This document shows, in pieces, positions 44,225 to 52,844 of a stretch of DNA of 64,000 nt. The notes beneath the pieces were generated by a model. That model was not told the DNA's origin and did no database searches. It saw only the letters and a list, made by a program, of their open reading frames with translations. The translations under genes were made by a program, and so were the position numbers. The stretch's first letter is position 1. Every line of letters begins with the position of its first letter. The DNA is from Mesorhizobium kowhaii (GTDB lineage: Bacteria > Pseudomonadota > Alphaproteobacteria > Rhizobiales > Rhizobiaceae), in assembly GCF_003253745.1 (NCBI RefSeq), contig NZ_MZXV01000040.1:1-64000 (forward strand), read 5' to 3'.

Positions 44225-45283
44225 TCAGATGGTGACGACCATCTTGCCGGCGTTGGCGAGCGGCGTCGTCACGCCCGACAGCATGGTGCGGATGTGGGCG
44301 AGGCTCTGATAACGGCCGTTGACTGAAATGCGCGGCAAGGCATGCAGGAACCCGGCATGTTCGGCGCGCAGCACGCCGTGGCGCGTGGTCACGGCGGAGG
44401 TGTAGCCGGCGTCTCGGGCAAAGCCCACTTCGCGGCAGCCTACCGCGCTGGCATAGCCATAAGGGTAGGCGAAATGGCTGGGCTTTTCGCCGAGTTCAGC
44501 CTGCAACATGCCATGCACGGCGCCGATCTCGTGCCGCGCATCGGTTTCGGAGAGCCGCTTCAGATTGCTGTGGTTGATCGTGTGGGCGCCAATCGTCACC
44601 AGCGGATGCGCGGCGATGCTGCGGATTTCGTCCCAGTTCATCAGTGTCCGCAGCCGCGGGCCGTCGGTGTCAACGCCATTTGAGCGAGCCAGGTCACGCA
44701 GCACGGCCTGCAGGTCCTCCTCGCGGACTTCGGAGGTGAGATAGGCGTGCAGGCGTATATTGGCCTGTAATTTCTTCGCAGGGGTCGAGCAATCGATCGT
44801 CAGGGGACCATTCGGTCGCGTCAGAGTGAGGCTGTCGCGCACGGCGACGATGTCCTCGACCACATCCCACCACAAATCGGCGGTGCCGTTGATCAACCCG
44901 GGCGCGACATAGATGGTCATCGGCGCGCCGTGCTTCTCCAGCACCGGCAGCGCCTCTGTCATGTTGTCGCGATAGGCGTCATCGGCGGTGATGGTGGCGA
45001 ACTCGCCACCCTTGCCGCCTGCCTTGATGCGCTCGACCGCTTCGTCCATGGAGACGAAGGCATAGCCGCTCGCCTTCATGTCGGCGATCACGGCATCGAG
45101 GAAGCCAGGCGCGATGTTCAGATGCCGGTTGACGCTGTCAGGCTTTTCGGGCGTCGCGGTCACGCGGTGCAGCATCAGTATGGCGCCAATGCCGCCGATG
45201 AACGGCTTGGCCAACGGTGCAAGACCGGTATAACGGGCGACGTTCAGCGCCAGTTTCCGGATTGCCTCGCCCCCGTCGATCAT
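44225..45283 (-). CDS. polysaccharide deacetylase (NodB-fold)
   Basis: A 352-residue carbohydrate esterase family 4-like protein. Motif 1 is FATITADDAYRDN, with the two Asp that act as base and zinc ligand (usual TFDDG changed to TADDA); motif 2 is IGAHTINHSNL with the two zinc His; SHFAYPYGYAS is motif 3. No cleavable signal peptide is evident. It probably removes acetyl groups from a polysaccharide or its lipid-linked precursor. It is divergent from a GNAT-fold gene, 91 bases away. Confidence 0.88.
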   Translation of the reverse strand: MIDGGEAIRKLALNVARYTGLAPLAKPFIGGIGAILMLHRVTATPEKPDSVNRHLNIAPGFLDAVIADMKASGYAFVSMDEAVERIKAGGKGGEFATITADDAYRDNMTEALPVLEKHGAPMTIYVAPGLINGTADLWWDVVEDIVAVRDSLTLTRPNGPLTIDCSTPAKKLQANIRLHAYLTSEVREEDLQAVLRDLARSNGVDTDGPRLRTLMNWDEIRSIAAHPLVTIGAHTINHSNLKRLSETDARHEIGAVHGMLQAELGEKPSHFAYPYGYASAVGCREVGFARDAGYTSAVTTRHGVLRAEHAGFLHALPRISVNGRYQSLAHIRTMLSGVTTPLANAGKMVVTI

Positions 45284-45374
45284 TCATTCACCTTTTGCGC
45301 CTAGGCTGATCCAAGCACGGAATGCGCCTACGCGAACCCCCAAATTGCGATCAATACGCCCTAAGGATTGAGGT

Positions 45375-46604
45375 ATGGTTGACGCAACAGCGTCATTTGA
45401 CGGCAATCGGCTCGCTGCGACCGAGGCGTCGCAGCGCGCCTTGCCAGGGGATCAGGCCGGCCTGTCAATTTCGGTGACGTCGACGGAAGGGCTCGCGGCC
45501 TATGCCGGGTTCTGCCGCTCGGCCCTGTTTGCGCCGGCGCAGAGTGCCGGCTGGATCCTCAACTGGGCCGAGCAGGTCGGGCCGAACCTGCTCGTTGCGA
45601 CGCTGAGCGCCGAAGGCAGGCCGGTTTTTGCGCTGGCCCTGGAGGTCACCGCGAAAGGTCCGTTCCGCGTCGCCCGCTTCATGGGCGACCGCCACGCCAA
45701 CGGCAACTTCGTCGCCGCCGATCCGCAATGGCTGGCCATTGCGGATATCCCGGCCATCCGATCTATGTTGGCGGCCATCGCCAAGGCACGCCCGGACATC
45801 GATCTCATCGATCTCGAGCGGTTGCTGCCCGATCTCGACGGTGTCGCCAATCCACTCGCCCTGCTTGACCATTTTGCCAGCCCAAACCTGTCGCTGGCCG
45901 TTGATCTCGGCGGTGGCTTCGATGCGCTGCTGTTGCGCGCCAGCGGCAAGCGCAAGCGCAAGAAGCACCGCTCGCAGATGCGCAAGTTCGAGGCCGCCGG
46001 CAGTCATCGCCGCATCGAGGCCCCTACCCCGGACGAGGTGGACAGGCTGCTCGATGCCTTTTTCGAGATGAAGGAACTCCGTTTTCGCAAGATGGGCATC
46101 GCCAACGTCTTCGGCGACGAGCAGGTGCGCGGCTTCTTCCGCGCGCTGTTCACGGACGCACTTGCCGAGGACAAGCCCTCCTTCGTGCTGCACGGGCTCG
46201 AAGTGGCCGGCAAGCTCCGCGCCGTCACCGGATCAAGCCGCTCGGGCAAGCGCCTGATCTGCGAGTTCGGCGCGATCGCCGAGGATGATCTCGGCCACAC
46301 CAGTCCCGGCGACTTCCTGTTCTTCGACAACATCCAGGAGGCCTGCGAGACCGGTTTTTCTGTCTACGACTTCTCCGTCGGCGACGAGCCTTACAAGCGG
46401 CAATGGTGCGATATCGAAACCCAGCATTTCGAGGTGCTGATCCCCTTGACCCTGAAGGGTCGTGTGCTGGCGCTGACGCTTCGGCAAGGCGCAGGGCTCA
46501 AGGCCTTCATCAAGAACAGCCCGACGATCTGGAAGCTGACCAAGATGCTGCGCCGCAAGGCTGTCGGACAGGCAGCGCCTACGACCGGCGAGGATGAGAG
46601 CTAA
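45375..46604 (+). CDS. GNAT-fold acetyltransferase (BioF2/CelD-like)
   Basis: A 409-residue protein with the Acetyltransf_6 domain at about 180-340: GKRKRKKHRSQMRKFEAAG is a basic segment typical of the family, then FFEMKELRFRKMGIANVF and YDFSVGDEPYKRQW. Members named CelD or BcsL are linked to cellulose or other exopolysaccharide acetylation, although substrates are rarely proven. Located beside a divergent polysaccharide deacetylase. Its stop codon is inside a 14-bp inverted repeat. Confidence 0.8.
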   Translation: MVDATASFDGNRLAATEASQRALPGDQAGLSISVTSTEGLAAYAGFCRSALFAPAQSAGWILNWAEQVGPNLLVATLSAEGRPVFALALEVTAKGPFRVARFMGDRHANGNFVAADPQWLAIADIPAIRSMLAAIAKARPDIDLIDLERLLPDLDGVANPLALLDHFASPNLSLAVDLGGGFDALLLRASGKRKRKKHRSQMRKFEAAGSHRRIEAPTPDEVDRLLDAFFEMKELRFRKMGIANVFGDEQVRGFFRALFTDALAEDKPSFVLHGLEVAGKLRAVTGSSRSGKRLICEFGAIAEDDLGHTSPGDFLFFDNIQEACETGFSVYDFSVGDEPYKRQWCDIETQHFEVLIPLTLKGRVLALTLRQGAGLKAFIKNSPTIWKLTKMLRRKAVGQAAPTTGEDES

Positions 46605-46644
46605 AGCGCGTCGCGTCGAAACGGATTCATGCGACGCGCTTTAG
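46601..46644. repeat. 14-bp perfect inverted repeat over a stop codon
   Basis: CTAAAGCGCGTCGC (46601-46614) and GCGACGCGCTTTAG (46631-46644) with a 16-base loop. It includes the TAA of the acetyltransferase gene. Another palindromic element (46656-46703) follows 11 bases later, forming a mosaic. Confidence 0.8.
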
Positions 46645-46655
46645 CCTTTGTTTCT

Positions 46656-46703
46656 ATGCATGTCGTTGTCTCAAAACCGGGGCCACTTTTGAGCGACATG
46701 CAT
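46656..46703. repeat. 48-bp palindromic element, copy A2
   Basis: Second copy of the element at 26598-26645. Outer arms ATGCATGTCG and CGACATGCAT are identical in both; inner stem here is CTCAAAA/TTTTGAG against CCCAAAA/TTTTGGG in copy A1. It ends 5 bases before the GntR gene's stop codon. Confidence 0.85.
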
Positions 46704-46708
46704 TAGCT

Positions 46709-47422
46709 TCAGAAGTTGAGGGCTTCCCGGAGCGCCGGGCCGGCTCTGACACGCAGATCGAGATCGGCCTCGATATGGTCGATGTGGTGCAGCATCAGCC
46801 GGCTCGCCAGCCCGCAATCGCCGTTCTCCAGTGCACCGACAATTTCCGTGTGCTCGCTATGGCCGCAGGCTGATACGCCAGAACGCCCGTAAAGGGCGAT
46901 GACCAGCGACGAGCGCGCCACCAGCTCCTCCATGAAACGCTGCAGGATGGCATTGCCGGCCACCGAGGCGAGCAGCAGGTGGAAATCGCCCGACGCTTTG
47001 ATTTCGGCACGCCGCGCATTGGGACCGCGCTCGGCGATGAAGCGACCTTCCTCGTCGAGCTGCGCCCGAAAAGCGGCGATGTCAGCAGCGGTGACGCGCC
47101 CGCATGCGGCAATGGCGATGCCCGGCTCGATCAGCCGGCGCGAGGCGAACACCTGGCGCGCTTCCTCGGGCGAAGGGTTGGCGACGAAGGCGCCGCGGTT
47201 GCGCTCGGTGCGCACCAGGCCTTCGAAGGACAGCATCTGCAGCGCTGCCCGCGCCACGGTGCGGGAAACGTCGAACAGCGTGCCGACCTCGCCTTCCGAC
47301 AGCTTGGTGCCGGGCGCCAGTCGGCGGTCGACGATGGCGTCGCGCAGCTGGTCGCGGATCGCCTGGGCGCGGTCCTGCGTGGCACTGTCTGTGGCGGAAT
47401 AGATCTGGTCGGCAATGTTCAT
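46709..47422 (-). CDS. GntR/FCD-family transcriptional regulator
   Basis: A 237-residue regulator with an N-terminal winged helix (RDAIVDRRLAPGTKLSEGEV, then VSRTVARAALQMLSFEGLV) and a C-terminal FCD domain of helices carrying Asp/His metal ligands (GDFHLLLASVAGN and SEHTEIVGALENGD). FCD regulators sense carboxylates and amino-acid-like ligands. Divergent from an ABC transporter operon; a palindrome in the gap is the likely operator. Confidence 0.92.
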   Translation of the reverse strand: MNIADQIYSATDSATQDRAQAIRDQLRDAIVDRRLAPGTKLSEGEVGTLFDVSRTVARAALQMLSFEGLVRTERNRGAFVANPSPEEARQVFASRRLIEPGIAIAACGRVTAADIAAFRAQLDEEGRFIAERGPNARRAEIKASGDFHLLLASVAGNAILQRFMEELVARSSLVIALYGRSGVSACGHSEHTEIVGALENGDCGLASRLMLHHIDHIEADLDLRVRAGPALREALNF

Positions 47423-47544
47423 GGCGGAAATCTTCCTGTCTCCTTCTAACGCGACTCGTCATCCGCACACGAGAGGCAAAGTGAACACGAAGCCAAAAAA
47501 GATTGCATACGATTTTTGTGCATATCGCTGACAATCGCCCATAA

Positions 47545-47561
47545 TTTGTGCAACGCACAAA
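47545..47561. promoter_or_regulatory. candidate GntR operator
   Basis: TTTGTGC (47545-47551) and GCACAAA (47555-47561) around AAC. A related TTGTGCATA stretch lies at 47516-47524 (within TTTTTGTGCATATCG). Placed between the regulator and the transporter operon it could control both. Confidence 0.5.
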
Positions 47562-47685
47562 CCAGCCCGCTCAGTGGGCAGCAGGCAAAAATCCCGATTT
47601 TCCCGACAATTCAATCGCTTGGACGTCCGCGCGGCGATTGGCACGCATGATGCATTGGTTAGTGCGACCAAACGGGGAAGCCTGA

Positions 47686-48774
47686 ATGTCCAAAGCCGCC
47701 GAAATCGACATTGTGTCCGTTTCGAAAGTCTATGGAACGACGACCGCCGTCGAGGATATCAGCCTGAAGATTCCGGCCGGTACCTATTGCTGCCTGCTCG
47801 GCCCCTCCGGCTGCGGCAAGACTTCGACGCTGCGCATGATCGCCGGCCATGAGAGCATTTCGTCGGGCGATGTCCGTCTCGGCAACACCGTCGTCACCGA
47901 CCTGCCGCCGGCCAGGCGCGGCACGGCGATGATGTTCCAGTCCTATGCGCTGTTCCCGCATCTCGACCTCATCGACAATGTCGCCTTCAGCCTCAAGATG
48001 AAGGGCGTCGACAAGGAACAGCGCCGCGCCAAGGCGCTGGATATGCTCAAGCTGATGCAGATGGAGGCTTACGCCACACGCCGCCCCGCGCAGCTTTCCG
48101 GCGGCCAGCAGCAGCGCGTGGCGTTGGCGCGGGCACTCATCACCGACCCGGAGGCGCTGCTGCTCGACGAGCCGCTGTCGGCGCTCGATCCGTTCCTGAA
48201 GATCCGCATGCGCGCCGAGCTGAAGAAGCTGCAGACCTCGCTCGGCATTACCTTCGTCCACGTCACCCATAGTCAGGAGGAGGCGATGGCGCTCGCCGAC
48301 CTGATCGTGGTGATGAATGACGGCCGCATCGAGCAGGCGGCGCCTCCGCGCGACGTGTTCGAGCGACCGGCCACCGCCTTCGTGGCGCGCTTCATGGGCG
48401 ACCACAACGTCATCTCGGGCCGCGTCACCGGCAGCAGAGACGGCATGGTTGTATTCGACATCACCGGCGGCGGCTCGCTCGCTGCCAGCGGCCAGTTGCA
48501 GGAGGCAGGAGCACCGATCGACATCGCCATCCGCACCGACCATGTGCGCATCGGCGCCGCACCCTCGCCCGGCCTCGGCTTCACCGGCCTCGTCTCCAAC
48601 ATCGAATATCGCGGCGCCACGGTGAAGCTCTCCGTTACCGGCGCCGGCATCGACGATTTCACCGTCATCGTCGACGATTCCGACTTCTTCGCCAAACCCG
48701 TCGCCATCGGCGACGCCGTACCGCTCGCGTGGGATTCCGAGGACGCCATCGTCCTCGGCCGCCTTCATTCATGA
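47686..48774 (+). CDS. polyamine/opine-type ABC transporter ATPase (PotA-like)
   Basis: A 362-residue ATPase with Walker A GPSGCGKTS (about 38-46), Q-loop MFQSYALFPH, signature LSGGQQQRVALARAL, Walker B ALLLDEPLSALD and H-loop VHVTHSQ. C-terminal TOBE_2 domain (VRIGAAPSPG, NIEYRGATVKL) places it in the PotA/FbpC class. First gene of a six-gene plus-strand series with binding protein and two permeases, divergent from GntR. Confidence 0.92.
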   Translation: MSKAAEIDIVSVSKVYGTTTAVEDISLKIPAGTYCCLLGPSGCGKTSTLRMIAGHESISSGDVRLGNTVVTDLPPARRGTAMMFQSYALFPHLDLIDNVAFSLKMKGVDKEQRRAKALDMLKLMQMEAYATRRPAQLSGGQQQRVALARALITDPEALLLDEPLSALDPFLKIRMRAELKKLQTSLGITFVHVTHSQEEAMALADLIVVMNDGRIEQAAPPRDVFERPATAFVARFMGDHNVISGRVTGSRDGMVVFDITGGGSLAASGQLQEAGAPIDIAIRTDHVRIGAAPSPGLGFTGLVSNIEYRGATVKLSVTGAGIDDFTVIVDDSDFFAKPVAIGDAVPLAWDSEDAIVLGRLHS

Positions 48775-48808
48775 CGTCAACGAAGCAAAACAAGACAGGG
48801 GAATAAGC

Positions 48809-50098
48809 ATGACAAACACCAAGCAAACCAAGACTGGCATTTCGCGCCGCTCGCTGCTCAAGACGGGTGCGGCCGCCGTCGGCCTTGCCGCCGGCTCGGG
48901 CGTCATCACCGGTTTCCCGACCACCTGGGCGCAGTCCAACATCACGCTGCGCCAGTTCGGCACCGGCGTGTCGAACCTCAATGCCATCGCCGACAAGTGC
49001 AAGGCCGACCTCGGCATCACGCTGGAGATGACAGCGACCGATTCCGACGCCGCCGCCCAGCGCGCCGTGACCCAGCCCGACAGCTATGACATCGCCGACA
49101 TCGAATACTGGATCTGCAAGAAGGTGTTCCCGAGCGGCGTGCTGCAGCCGATGGATGTCAGCAAGCTGAAATATTACGACGAGCTGGTGCCGCTGTTCAA
49201 AACCGGCAAGCTCACCCCCGACAGCGTCATTGCCCAGGGCACCGCGCCGCACACGGTCGGCTATGTCGAGGCGCAGGACTCAAAGACCTTCGCCAAGGCG
49301 CCGACCAACTGGTTCACCATGGTGCCGACCATCTACAACGCCGACACGCTGGGCATCAGGCCCGACCTCGTCGGCCGCGACATCACCACGTGGGCCGACA
49401 TCATGGACCCGGCCTTCAAGGGCAAGACCGCGATCCTCAACATCCCATCCATCGGCATCATGGATGCGGCGATGATCATGGAAGCGATGGGCAACATCAA
49501 ATATGCCGACAAGGGCAACATGACCAAGGAGGAGATCGACAAGACCATCGACTTCCTGATCAAGGCCAAGCAAGGCGGCCAGTTCCGCGCCTTCTGGAAG
49601 TCCTTCGACGAGAGCGTCAACCTGATGGCGTCGGGCGAAGTCGTCATCCAGTCGATGTGGTCGCCGGCCGTGGCCGCCGTGCGCTCCAAGGGCATTGCCT
49701 GCCGCTTCCAGCCGCTCAAGGAAGGCTACCGCTCATGGGGCGGCGGCCTCGGCCTTGCCGCACACCTCAAGGGCGCCGAACTGGACGCGGCCTATGAATA
49801 CATCAACTGGTACACGTCAGGCTGGGTCGGTGGCTATCTCAACCGCCAGGGCTACTACTCGGCCAACATGGTCTCGGCCAAGAAGTTCATGTCCGAGGAC
49901 GAGTGGGGCTACTGGATCGAGGGCAAGCCGGCCAAGGGCGAGATCAAGGCACCCGACGGCACCGTCATGGAAAAGGCTGGCGCCGTGCGCGATGGCGGCT
50001 CCTTCGAGGAGCGCATGGGCAAGGTCGCCTGCTGGAACTCGGTGATGGACGAGGACCGCTACATGGTGAAGCGCTGGAACGAGTTCATCGCGGCGTAG
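48809..50098 (+). CDS. Tat-exported ABC transporter substrate-binding protein (PotD-like)
   Basis: A 429-residue binding protein with a twin-arginine signal (ISRRSLLKTGAAAVGLAAGS, about 10-29) and cleavage near TWAQS. Family features include YNADTLGIRPDLVGRDITTWADIMDPAFKGK and a ligand-site SWGGGLGLAAHLKGA. Such proteins bind polyamines, opines or other nitrogenous compounds. GGGG-type ribosome site before ATG 48809. A 260-base gap with a long inverted repeat separates it from the permease genes. Confidence 0.9.
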   Translation: MTNTKQTKTGISRRSLLKTGAAAVGLAAGSGVITGFPTTWAQSNITLRQFGTGVSNLNAIADKCKADLGITLEMTATDSDAAAQRAVTQPDSYDIADIEYWICKKVFPSGVLQPMDVSKLKYYDELVPLFKTGKLTPDSVIAQGTAPHTVGYVEAQDSKTFAKAPTNWFTMVPTIYNADTLGIRPDLVGRDITTWADIMDPAFKGKTAILNIPSIGIMDAAMIMEAMGNIKYADKGNMTKEEIDKTIDFLIKAKQGGQFRAFWKSFDESVNLMASGEVVIQSMWSPAVAAVRSKGIACRFQPLKEGYRSWGGGLGLAAHLKGAELDAAYEYINWYTSGWVGGYLNRQGYYSANMVSAKKFMSEDEWGYWIEGKPAKGEIKAPDGTVMEKAGAVRDGGSFEERMGKVACWNSVMDEDRYMVKRWNEFIAA

Positions 50099-50144
50099 GG
50101 GTAAAGGCAGCCCGTCAACTGGACATGCCTCATTCCTTCGCGTC

Positions 50145-50296
50145 CCCCTCTGTCCTGCCGGACATCTCCCCCCTCAAGGGGGGAGATTGGATGTCGCTTT
50201 GGTTTTCGCCAATCTCCAACTTTGTGGAAAGAGGCAATGGGGCTGAAACTGCCGATCTCCCCCCTTGAGGGGGAGATGTCCGGCAGGACAGAGGGG
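50145..50296. repeat. about 150-bp long-inverted-repeat element (MITE-like)
   Basis: Arms of about 42 bases (50145-50186 and 50254-50296) are near-perfect reverse complements, both containing CTGTCCTGCCGGACATCTCC or its complement, and surround about 67 bases. No coding capacity. It sits between the binding-protein and permease genes, a spot where a stem would shorten the transcript. Copy number elsewhere cannot be judged. Confidence 0.75.
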
Positions 50297-50358
50297 CGCG
50301 CGAAGTATCTCAGCCTGACAAATCGCTCTCTCGCCACATCACTCCGAAGGTATTCCAG

Positions 50359-51270
50359 ATGACTGTGGCTCTCAAACGCCCCGCAATCGCCGCCGCCAAG
50401 CCGGCCAGGCGCCGCCGGCTCTCGCTCAGCGCCATCACGCCCTACCTCCAATCGGCGCCGCTGGCCATCATCCTCGGTGCGTTCCTGCTTCTGCCCATCA
50501 TCATGATCGTCGTCGTCTCCTTCTGGGACTACGACTTCGCGGCCATGTATCCGGATTTGCTGACCACCAACTATTCCGACGTGCTGGGCTCCTGGGTGAC
50601 CTGGAAGACCTATCTCAACACCATCAAGTTCGCAGCCATCGTCTGGGCGCTGACCTTGTTCATCGGCTTCTGGGTCGCCTATTTCCTTGCCTTCCACATC
50701 CGCACCACCGCCATGCAGATGGTGCTGTTCCTGGTCTGCACCGTGCCGTTCCTGACCTCCAACATCATCCGCATGATTTCGTGGATCCCCGTGCTCGGCC
50801 GCAACGGCCTGATCAACTCAACGCTGGTGCAGTTGGGCCTGGTGCCGAAGCCCATCGAATGGCTGCTCTATTCCGAATTCGCCGTGGTGCTGGCCATGGT
50901 CCATCTCTACACGCTGTTCATGGTGACGCCGATCTTCAACACGCTGATGCGCATTGACAAGTCGCTGGTCGAGGCCGCGCGCGATGCCGGCGCGTCCGGC
51001 TGGCAGGTGCTGTGGAACGTCATCATTCCGCTGGCCAAGCCCGGCATGGCGATCGGCACCATCTTCGTCGTCACCTTGGTGATGGCCGACTTCTCCACAG
51101 TCCAGGTGATGTCGGGGGGACAGAGCGCGTCGGTGGCGCTGATGATGAAGAACCAGATGTCGCTGCTGCAATATCCGGCCGCCGCCGCCAACGCCGTGGT
51201 GCTTCTGGTGCTGGTGCTTTTGATGGTCGCCGGCATCCTGCGCATCGTCGATATCCGCAAGGAGCTTTGA
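50359..51270 (+). CDS. ABC transporter permease (PotB-like)
   Basis: A 303-residue permease with six spans, first APLAIILGAFLLLPIIMIVVV. The EAA loop is EAARDAGASGWQVLWNVIIP. The family motif FLTSNIIRMISWIPVLGRNG occurs after the third span. ATG 50359. The next permease starts 1 base after its stop. Confidence 0.92.
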   Translation: MTVALKRPAIAAAKPARRRRLSLSAITPYLQSAPLAIILGAFLLLPIIMIVVVSFWDYDFAAMYPDLLTTNYSDVLGSWVTWKTYLNTIKFAAIVWALTLFIGFWVAYFLAFHIRTTAMQMVLFLVCTVPFLTSNIIRMISWIPVLGRNGLINSTLVQLGLVPKPIEWLLYSEFAVVLAMVHLYTLFMVTPIFNTLMRIDKSLVEAARDAGASGWQVLWNVIIPLAKPGMAIGTIFVVTLVMADFSTVQVMSGGQSASVALMMKNQMSLLQYPAAAANAVVLLVLVLLMVAGILRIVDIRKEL

Positions 51271-51271
51271 C

Positions 51272-52090
51272 GTGAGCCACGAAAAACGCACCCTCGAATT
51301 CTACGTGCTGGCGGCCTTCTTCACGCTGTTCGTGCTGTTCCTCTACGGACCGCTGTCGGCGATCCTGATCCTGTCCTTCCAGGGCGAAACCGGCGGCCTC
51401 ACCTTCCCGCTCAACGGAGTTTCGCTGCACTGGTTCGCCAACCTGTTCGAACGCCAGTCGGTCGGCGATTTCGGCGGCAGCTTCAAGCGCTCGCTGGTGC
51501 TCGGCCTCATGGTGATGGTCGTCACCGTCGCGGTGTCGCTGCTCGCCGGTCTTGCCTTCCGCCAGAAGTTTCGCGGTGCCACCGCGCTGTTCTACCTGGC
51601 GGTCGCCAGCCTGGTCGTGCCCTCGATCATCATTTCACTGGGCATCGGCGTCGTCTTCCAGCAGATCGGCTTTCGCCCGGCCTGGTACACTTCGGCTTTC
51701 GGCGCGCATCTGACCTGGACGCTGCCCTTCGGCGTGCTCATCATGTTCGCCGTCTTCAACCGTTTCTCGCCCGCCTATGAGGAAGCCGCGCGCGATCTTG
51801 GCGCCTCGTCCTGGCAGACCTTCGCCCATGTCGTGCTGCCGATGATCGCGCCGAGCCTGATCGGCGTCGGCCTGTTCGGCTTCACCTTGTCCTACGATGA
51901 GTTCGCCCGCACGCTGATGACCTCAGGCACCTTCAACACGCTGCCGCTCGAGATCTACGGCATGACCACCAACGTCACGACGCCCGTTCTCTACGCGCTG
52001 GGCACGGTGACCACGGTGTTCTCCTTCCTGGTGATCCTGGCGACTCTGGGCGCCATCCTCTATGTCGGCCGCCGCCGGGCGCGAGCCTGA
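51272..52090 (+). CDS. ABC transporter permease (PotC-like)
   Basis: A 272-residue permease with six spans and EAA loop EAARDLGASSWQTFAHVVLP. Starts at GTG 51272; the ribosome site AAGGAG lies inside the end of the previous gene, so translation is coupled. Completes the importer with the ATPase at 47686 and binding protein at 48809. The racemase-like gene starts 2 bases after its stop. Confidence 0.92.
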   Translation: MSHEKRTLEFYVLAAFFTLFVLFLYGPLSAILILSFQGETGGLTFPLNGVSLHWFANLFERQSVGDFGGSFKRSLVLGLMVMVVTVAVSLLAGLAFRQKFRGATALFYLAVASLVVPSIIISLGIGVVFQQIGFRPAWYTSAFGAHLTWTLPFGVLIMFAVFNRFSPAYEEAARDLGASSWQTFAHVVLPMIAPSLIGVGLFGFTLSYDEFARTLMTSGTFNTLPLEIYGMTTNVTTPVLYALGTVTTVFSFLVILATLGAILYVGRRRARA

Positions 52091-52092
52091 AC

Positions 52093-52839
52093 ATGCAGAT
52101 CCTTGTGGTGAATCCCAACACAACGGCGAGCATGACCGAGACCATCGGTGCGGCGGCGCGCGCAGTTGCCGGCGCCTGGACGAAAGTCGTTGCCGTCACC
52201 TCGTCCATGGGACCGGCCTCGATCGAAGGCTATTATGACGAGGCGCTCGCCGTGCCCGGCCTGCTGATGGAGATCGCCGCCGGTGAGCGTGCCGGCGCGC
52301 AGGCGGCGATCATCGCCTGTTTCGACGATACAGGCCTGGATGCCGCGCGCGCCATGGCCAACATCCCCATCATCGGCATTTGCGAGGCGGCCCTCAGCAT
52401 GGCGTCCTTCATCGCCCAGCGCTTCACCGTCGTGACCACCACCGAACGCTCCCTCGTGCCGGTGGAGGGGCTGGTGCAGCGCTACGGCATGGCGGGACGG
52501 GCGCGTGTGCGGGCGGCAGACATTCCAGTGCTTGCACTTGAAGATCCGGCATCGGGCGCGATCGGGAAGCTGCGCGACGAAATCGCCCGGGCCGTCGAGG
52601 AGGACAGGGCCGAAGCCATCGTGCTTGGCTGCGCCGGCATGGCGGATCTTGCCCACCGGCTGCAGGCCGAATTCGGCCTGCCTGTCATCGACGGTGTCGG
52701 CGCGGCGCTGAAGCAGGCCGAGGCGCTGATAGCGCTCGGCCTTTCGACATCGAAGCGCGGCGCCTATGCGAGCCCGCTGGCCAAGCCCTACCGTGGCATG
52801 CTGAAATCCTTCTCCCCCGGAGCCGTCGCCGCGGAGTGA
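52093..52839 (+). CDS. hydantoin/allantoin racemase-like Asp/Glu racemase
   Basis: A 248-residue member of the Asp/Glu/hydantoin racemase family. VVNPNTTASMTE at the start binds substrate; the two catalytic cysteines are Cys76 (IIACFDDTGLDAAR) and Cys180 (IVLGCAGMADL). The FDDTGLDAAR pattern is that of hydantoin and allantoin racemases. Lying 2 bases after the transporter genes, it suggests that the imported ligand is a chiral cyclic ureide or an amino-acid derivative. A hydantoinase or carbamoylase is not in the window. Confidence 0.85.
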   Translation: MQILVVNPNTTASMTETIGAAARAVAGAWTKVVAVTSSMGPASIEGYYDEALAVPGLLMEIAAGERAGAQAAIIACFDDTGLDAARAMANIPIIGICEAALSMASFIAQRFTVVTTTERSLVPVEGLVQRYGMAGRARVRAADIPVLALEDPASGAIGKLRDEIARAVEEDRAEAIVLGCAGMADLAHRLQAEFGLPVIDGVGAALKQAEALIALGLSTSKRGAYASPLAKPYRGMLKSFSPGAVAAE

Positions 52840-52844
52840 GCACA

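Noticed and set aside
44225..45283. Deacetylase thought inactive because TFDDG reads TADDA
   Set aside because: Both catalytic Asp and the HxxxH zinc motif are intact, so activity remains plausible and no defect is claimed.
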